Shown one piece after another: positions 57,677 to 64,000 of a stretch of DNA of 64,000 bases. This DNA is from Rotaria sordida. Taxonomy: Eukaryota; Rotifera; Eurotatoria; Philodinida; Philodinidae. The stretch is from the NCBI GenBank assembly GCA_905250125.1, contig CAJNOL010000401.1:1-64000 (forward strand). Reading direction: 5' to 3'. Below the pieces are notes generated by a model. It saw nothing but the letters and a program-made list of their open reading frames with translations, was not told the origin of the DNA and ran no database searches. The position numbers and the translations under genes are program-made. Numbering within the stretch: the stretch's first letter is position 1; each line of letters begins with the position of its first letter.

Positions 57677-60600
57677 GTATTTATACGTTTGTGTATATCT
57701 CTTTTATTATGTATACTTCTATTCAATAGAAGTTATTCACAATTTGAATGGATAACATATGATAAAATTGATGAAATAATGGATCGTATGAATGCTGTTA
57801 ATGGTTTGAATTGTTATCAAAAACAACCAAGTGAATTAGTATTACCTGAAGAAGCTGTTTATCAAAAACCATCTATTGAAATGCTTAAAAAAGATATTAT
57901 TATGAGAAATCGAACACAATTATTACATATAAGAAATATTGCTCATCGAAATGCACTTTTATTTAGTTATTTATTTCAACGTTTATTTGATTTTGAAGAA
58001 CCCGGTCTTACTTATATACTTTTACATAATGCTGGTAATTAGAGAAAAATAAAAAAATTTTGTTTTATATTTAAAAATTTATATTATAGCTGATGTAACT
58101 GGTGGTCGAAGTATGATTAATGGTTCAGGAGTTTATTTTGATCAAGATAAATATTATCCACATTGGTATAAAAATTTTTTTAATAAAACAATTCCATTAT
58201 TTGGTCCATATGCTTGGCGAGCTGATGATTTCTATGGTGAAAAAGCAAAGAAAATTTTTTTTTTAATTTTGTGAGAAAATGAATAAATTGTTTTTATTTT
58301 ATAGATGCCTTTAATTGGAGAAATGAATGGACAAATCAAACTATTCAAGAAGAAGATAGTGGAGCAGGTCGAAATCATCAATATACATCACGTTATAATC
58401 GTAGAAATGAATGGTATAGTAAATGGTTACCAGATCAAACACGAAATGATCAAGGACGAGGTAAAAAATAAAAATTTCGAGTAATCGGAAAGGTAGAGCA
58501 ATTTACAACACATCGAATGATATATAAGAGATCAAGTTTTGATATGCTGAGGGTCGATAAACTATAGTCCATTTCGGAGTTAAGTGGCCATGGGCATTTT
58601 TTGAATAACTTTCGATAGATACAAGATAGGAAGCTGCAATTTTCACCATTGGAAAGCGGTCCATCTAGCGCATGGATTCATATAAAATTGTTGGAATTTA
58701 TTTCATAATTTAGTAGCGATTCATGGTTATCTTGAAAGAGTTGACTGTTGTCCTATGAAGATAGAACTAATTTTGAACTTTAAGGAATGAGCTAGAATCG
58801 TCAGATGAATGGCTACAAATCGAGAAAAGGTCGACATTTTTATCTTGATTTCTAGAAAAGCTAGAAACACGACACTGATTGCATTTTTATGCAGCTTTTT
58901 GTCAATTTTACCTTGAATTGCAAGTGACACATCTTAGATTTCGTTTTTTAGGCAAAAAATCGATAAAATTGACAAAAAGCTGCGTAAAAATGCAATCGGT
59001 GTCGTGTTTCTAGCTTTTCTAGATTTGTAGCCCGTCAGCTGGTGATCCTAGCCCATTTCTTAAAGTTTAAAATTAGTTCTATCTTCATAGGACAACAGTC
59101 AACTCTTTCAAGATGACCATGAATCCATGCACTAGAGAGACCACTTTCTAATGGTGAAAACCGCAGCGTCTTATCTTGTATCTATCGAAAGTTATTCAAA
59201 ACATGCCCATGGCCACTAAACTCGGAAATGGACTATAGTTATGATTATGGATGCACCGATACCAGTTCCGGTTTTAGAATCGGAACCGGTCATCATTGGA
59301 TTTTTCACTTTTCCGATTTCTCTGTGCATCATGTCAACCGGTTCCGGTTTCGGTTATTTGGAATCGGTGCATCCCTAGTTATAATGCTTGAGAAATATTT
59401 ATGGTACTCATAGACATTGTGGTCCTAAGATATACTCATGCAAATTTTATTTTTTAAGCTGCTCTTTATTTCACGTCGAGGTCGTTTCTTGACTATTTGA
59501 TATTCCAGTGTGTTCAAGTCTATCATTATAACTAGTATCTCGACGACCCTCAGTATCCCTAGTTGAGACTCTCTAGAAGAATCTCGGGGAATTCCTGTCG
59601 TGAGTCTCTGGGGGAGTGAAGGGGGACTCAGGGACTTTTTAGGGAATTGATGAGTATTATCAGGATCTCTCCAGAAGCCACAATTGGAATTCTCTGAAAA
59701 ATTCAAATTGATGAAAATTTTAGAGGGACTCCTCGGAGAGTTTTAGAGGGATCTTGAGATATGCGACGTTTCCGATGAACATGTTCATTCGTTTCGATCT
59801 GCTCGAAAGCATTTCTGCATACGTCTTAACCAAAATTTTGTGTTTTTTTGAATATAGACTTAGAAACGTTGTGTCTATTTTTGTTTATCCTATAAGTCTC
59901 TTGTCGAATTATTGAAGTCGAGCGAATATTTCTCTAGAAAATATTTTATATGAACTAAGTTGGAACTTTTATTCAAGTGACGTTACAAGCATTTTTTCAG
60001 GAGTTCTTTCAACGTAGAACAATTGTTGGTTTTTCAAAAATGAGTATTGAGGAAAATTGAAATACCTTGACATAGCGCATTCTGTAGGGGGTAGCTTCCG
60101 ATCTACAAGTTGATACTTAAATAAAGATTCTAACTTTTAATTTCGAATTACGATAGCTACCATACAAAACCTTTCTGTTCAGAATAAGTTTTTGAGCTTT
60201 TCAAAGATTATTTCACTACTTTCAAAGAAAATTTCTATGCCCATATTCAAAAAGAGCACAAAATCATAGTTTTTGTTTTGTCGGAAATACTTTCTTGTGG
60301 ATCAACAGTGAACAAACATCTTGTCTAAAAAATTTTATTTATTGATATTGTACAACTTGACAATGAATTTCTTTTATTCTATAGGTAAACCCGTACATAC
60401 TGTTCAATTATTACTAGCGGAACGAATGTATAAACTTCGTGATGTGCCTCAAAATATTGAATTTTATGGACCACCACATCCAGAAGATCCACAAGGTAAG
60501 TTTACTAATGATAATCAATATCAATAATTTTATTTTTTTTAGGTCCAACTCTATGGACACGTCCATATTTTGATTGTGGTCGATCAGATAAATGGATAAT

Positions 60601-62695
60601 TAGTGCTGTTTCACCTATTGTCGATATATATCCACGACATACTGAATATCGACATTTACAAGCAATGCGTAATTTAGCAGTTGCTGTAACTCATATTGAT
60701 TTTCTTATGACAGATATTAATCAATGTATTGAAGTTGGTCCAACAAGTGCACAAACAAATGATCCACAATCAAAACAACCAAATATGTTTGCTGGTACAG
60801 ATAAATGTAAACCAACAACACGTTGTGAACCATTATTTGGTTTTGGATTTCGACGTGGTGGTTATCAATGTCTTTGTCAACCTGGTTTTCGTTATCCACC
60901 ATATCAAGATGGACCATTTCAAGGTTATATTATTGAAAAAGCTACAAAAGAAGAATATGAAAATAATTTTGATTGTCTTAAAGTTGAATGTATGTATCAT
61001 ATTAAATTATGTTTTTCATTTTCCTACTTTATAAGATAATCTAATATTTTCAAGTTAATATAAAACCGAATAGAAAGGTCAAAAATGAAAACGACAAATT
61101 TCATCTTTGGCGGATACTTTCAAATATCTTTGATCACAATTTCAGCCTAATCGAACAAAGTTAGACGAAAGTCGTAAATGAATCCAATGTGGTTAATGTG
61201 AAAAATCTGAGTTTTCACGAAAAAACTGCGAAAACCTTGCTTTAAATTCATTTCCTCGAACACATGTCTCGTTATTTTAGATGCTCTATCTGTTACTAAC
61301 AGTTTCATGCGAATACGTTCTACCTTCTTCAAGAACTAGTCATGGCTAAAAAAGGGAGTCATAGATGAAACCGACCGGTCTACCCAAATTATGCAAAGAA
61401 AAACTTTAATACATTCGGTATAAACAATTCCATAATTTTTTTGTTGCACATATTTCATCATAGCTAGAAGTAGTAATAGCTGTCCGGTCTGACCTGTCCA
61501 GACCGGTTCCATCTATGAAGGGAGGGGGAGGGAGGTATCGAACACTAACTTTGATTCTGTCAAATGTTATATTCAGATTTTTTTCTTCCGGACGGCGATT
61601 TATAACTTCGGAGGAACGCCGTTTCATCGATTTCCATGTTGGATAAAATACTCGATTTCATTCCAGGTTGTATTTAAATCGCACTGGTTTCTTTAATGAA
61701 AACTATATGTGTGTTATTTTTGTAATGAAAGACCCACGCTTTGTTAAACATCACAAAAAATAATCTCGAGATGTTGAAAAATATGAATAGGATTTATTTC
61801 GATAGAAATCAAGAAATTTTCATCTTGGATTTAATTCTGTTTGTTTGTTTTAGTATATTTACAAGTTCCACAAAATTTCTACCAATCAAATATTGAAGTA
61901 TTTGCTTCACGTACACGTCGATCAATTGATTATAATAGTAATATATCAAATGCATCAATTTATAATGATTTAAGTAAAGATCCTATTCTACCATTACTCA
62001 TTGAATCTAGTAGGTTTAATCTTTGATTTATTATTATTTTTTTTCTTCTAAATCATATCTCTTATTTAGTTCCAAAAGTAAATCCAATAGCAACAATATC
62101 ATCTCCAACTTCTTCTTTTCTTAAATCATCTGTTGATCGTTTTGCATCATTTTCTGGTAAACTTATAACAGGTTTTGATAATTATAAATCAGAAGATTAT
62201 ATGAAAAAAAATCGTAAAAAACGTTATGCATATGAACGTCCAACACGTGTTGCAACAATAATGCAACTCTATGATCGTCTTAGTCGTGATCCACAATTAT
62301 GTGAATTTATGACTGAAGATGAATTAACAATGCCAGGTGATGCTTTAAATGATGTTGATATACAATTTGAATCTCAAGCACGTTTAGCATTAACATTATC
62401 ACATTTTCTATCAAGTTTTTATCAAATTGTTAATCCAGCTGAAGATTTTCCATTACGTAAAGCTGAACTTGATTTAACTGATGAACAATTAATTGGTGAA
62501 GTTTTAGCTGCAGCTGGTGGTGATTATAAAGTTGTTGGTGTTGGAATTTTTTTTGATCGTGGAAAATTTCGAAATTATCGTTTACCTTATTTTGGACCAT
62601 ATGCTTATCGAGCAGAAAAAGATATTAGTCGAAAATATACTGTTGTTGATTGGGCAGGTTTACCTGATGGTTATGAAAATGAAATATGGTTTCGA
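57677..62695 (+). CDS. GPR158/GPR179-like receptor, extracellular part only (partial at both ends)
   Basis: Exons: 57677-58034, 58090-58236, 58305-58460, 60385-60495, 60543-60989, 61854-62009, 62070-62695. All junctions are GT-AG, phase 1 until the last donor, which is phase 0; about 667 codons are readable. The first exon begins in a hydrophobic leader (LCISLLLCILLF) followed by QFEW, so the start lies in or before the gap. A Cache-like region (GVYFDQDKYYPHW, LFGPYAWRADD; 58131-58236) is followed by PTLWTRPYFDCG and an EGF-like stretch (CKPTTRCEPLFGFGFRRGGY to CLCQPGFRYP). A second Cache-like unit (GIFFDRGKFRNYRLPYFGPY and following; exon 7) comes next. GPR158 is a class C orphan-type receptor reported to bind glycine through its Cache domain; Smog is the fly relative. 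The 7TM region lies beyond the window. Confidence 0.85.
58560..59240. mobile_element. Near-perfect fold-back element (about 680 bp) in a receptor intron
   Basis: aactatagtccatttc at the left end is mirrored by gaaatggactatagtt at the right. The arms of about 330 bp pair throughout, for example gttgactgttgtcctatgaa against ttcataggacaacagtcaac, and agctgcgtaaaaatgcaatc against the complement near 58880. The central loop is around 58930. No coding capacity. Confidence 0.85.
59246..59377. mobile_element. 132-bp hAT-like MITE with 8-bp target duplication
   Basis: The ends tatggatgcaccgata and aatcggtgcatcccta are inverted copies. TAGGGATGCACCGA-type ends are well known for hAT elements. The flanks gttatgat (59238-59245) and gttataat (59378-59385) form an 8-bp duplication with one mismatch. 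The interior is a ccggttccggt-rich imperfect palindrome. It sits directly against the right end of the larger fold-back element. Confidence 0.85.
61358..61519. repeat. Short inverted repeat in a receptor intron
   Basis: catagatgaaaccgaccggtct at the left (given here as its first and last parts, 61360-61381) is mirrored by agaccggttccatctatg at 61499-61516. It lies in the 864-nt intron before exon 6. Possibly a small MITE. Confidence 0.5.
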
Positions 62696-64000
62696 GTAAG
62701 ATAATTTTGATTTTAATTTAAAATGTCGGCAGTTCGAAATTTGAGCAAAAGTTTTTTCTTCACCATGATTGAATAGAATTCATTGAGTTATCTCCAAAAA
62801 ATGTAGTTCTTGACATATTCAAACGATGTTTTTTGTAGTGGAGTTTAAGAAAATGAAAGCTTTAAGTCGAAGTTCTGCGACGCTTCACTCTTCATTACAG
62901 ACCTTAGCAGCCACTAGTGTAAATCAATCGTCTTAATACAGCTGTCACGCATAGTTACACAGATAAAAATAAGAGGTTTGCATAGTGAACAATATCGGTT
63001 AAAATGTTAAGATCACATAGAGAAGCAAGCAAACGAAATTTTTGGACTCGATGGGCTCTTCTCACAAAAGATTAATTAATTAGGTTCGAATCCAAAATGT
63101 TGATCGACTGGGTTTCGGGTCCAAAAGTTTTAGTCGGTCGAGTTTTGGCTTCAAAAATTCTTGGACTCCATGGGTCCTACTAATGGTTACTTTGGTTTTA
63201 ATCATAAAAGATAACCATATTTAAGTTCCCATTTTATCAGTTTTTTATTTTTCTACTAAACTAATATTTTCAGCCTTGAAGAAATCGATTTCAAATCAAA
63301 AAAATTCAATTGTAATATGCCACAGTATATTGCGTCAGATAGTGCCACACCTTTCCCTATTGATAACTGAGATACAAAAAAAATTAAGCAGAAGAACTGG
63401 CGGTTTGAATGACATGGATTGATACACGCAGGTGAAATTAACCAAAGATTTGAGTAAAAGCAGTTAGGATTCGTCTAGATGTCTGTTCAAACCAGTGTTT
63501 CAAGTACAACTTGACGAGCTCTATCCAATGGTATGTTCAGATTTTTCATAGCTCAAACTACGGTTTTCATAGCGCCATCTATGGTCCCAAAAATCATACT
63601 TTGAGCTATGAAAAAGCATAACATACCATTCGATAGAGCTCGTCAAGTTGTACTTGGAACAGACTCCTAGCCACTTTTACTCGAATCTTTGGCTAATTTC
63701 ACCTACGTGGTTGATAATTATTTATAAAACTTCTTGTATAATGAAAAATTAAAGTAACCATGGGTGAGCATATGGAATTCCTTCTGACTTCTATCTTTTT
63801 TTTGCTGCTTCGACAGTGTCCACAGTCTTTACAGGTACTCTGAATATCATATTCAGAATCAGTACAAAAATCTATATTAAATAGTATACTTCATACTTAA
63901 GACAAATTTTCATCAAAGTTCGATCTTAGGAAAAACACAGATCAGAGCGATATAAGAACCGAAATTTGACGAAAACTTGTTGTAAGTATGAAATATATTA
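62696..64000. other. Intron of the GPR158-like gene running out of the window
   Basis: Follows donor TTTCGA|gtaaga at 62695. No further exon with acceptable splice sites and receptor-like sequence was found before the window end. It contains the MITE at 63425-63709 and a short ggactc(g/c)atgggt-type repeated piece at 63045-63180. Confidence 0.6.
63425..63709. mobile_element. Palindromic MITE, copy 2
   Basis: cacgcaggtgaaattaacc at the left is mirrored by the right end ggctaatttcacctacgtgg; the inner block ctatccaatggtatgttcag is mirrored near 63617-63640. It shares outer ends and inner block with copy 1 at 35355-35658. The arms cover almost the whole element, leaving a short loop around gcgccatctatggt. 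Confidence 0.85.

Noticed and set aside
63080..63100. ggttcgaatcc resembling a tRNA T-arm
   Set aside because: No acceptor stem, D-arm or anticodon arm can be folded around it. The similar ggttcgatcc at 26379 lies in a fold-back arm.

Overview
The window looks like a contig from an AT-rich, intron-bearing animal genome, most likely a bdelloid rotifer of the Rotaria/Adineta type. This is inference. It rests on a single-exon ADP-ribosyltransferase fused to kinesin-light-chain-type TPRs, a divergent F-box/LRR-like gene, animal agrin and GPR158 homologues with introns mostly of 45-70 nt, and scattered degenerate TGTGGG-like tracts resembling the telomere unit known from bdelloids. No bacterial operons, CRISPR arrays, rRNA or tRNA genes were seen.

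Layout. 1-3411: intergenic with two small fold-back repeats. 3412-5580 (-): TPR-ART gene. 5581-28900: about 23 kb with no gene I can support firmly, dominated by repeats: an AT-rich degenerate array, a dispersed repeat in at least two good copies, a non-autonomous hAT element with an 8-bp target duplication, a TTTCGCCAAT fold-back element with an 8-9 bp target duplication, a 133-bp satellite, a terminal-inverted-repeat MITE, and a 2.3-kb fold-back element at 26234-28560. 28906-42530 (-): a transmembrane agrin-like gene that I resolve into 31 exons with a consistent reading frame (about 1,557 aa). Its long introns carry a fold-back element, a dead Tc1-like transposase, a palindromic MITE and a Helentron-like element with a 34-bp minisatellite. 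44333-47197 (+): two-exon F-box-like gene. 49233-49554 (+): two-exon secreted six-cysteine (knottin-pattern) prepropeptide. 54764-55384 (+): glucosamine-6-phosphate N-acetyltransferase. 57576-57675: 100-N assembly gap. 57677-62695 onward (+): the extracellular part of a GPR158-like receptor, cut by the gap on the 5' side and by the window end on the 3' side.

The genes are not an operon or an evident pathway. Agrin and the GPR158-like receptor are cell-surface/extracellular-matrix proteins; GNPNAT1 belongs to UDP-GlcNAc synthesis; the TPR-ART and the F-box protein belong to families that I recall as expanded in bdelloids. The items most worth a second look are the knottin-like peptide gene, the agrin gene (12- and 15-nt microexons, SEA domain apparently replaced by an EB-like module), the acylation motif on the TPR-ART, and the fold-back elements whose ends and target duplications can be read directly.
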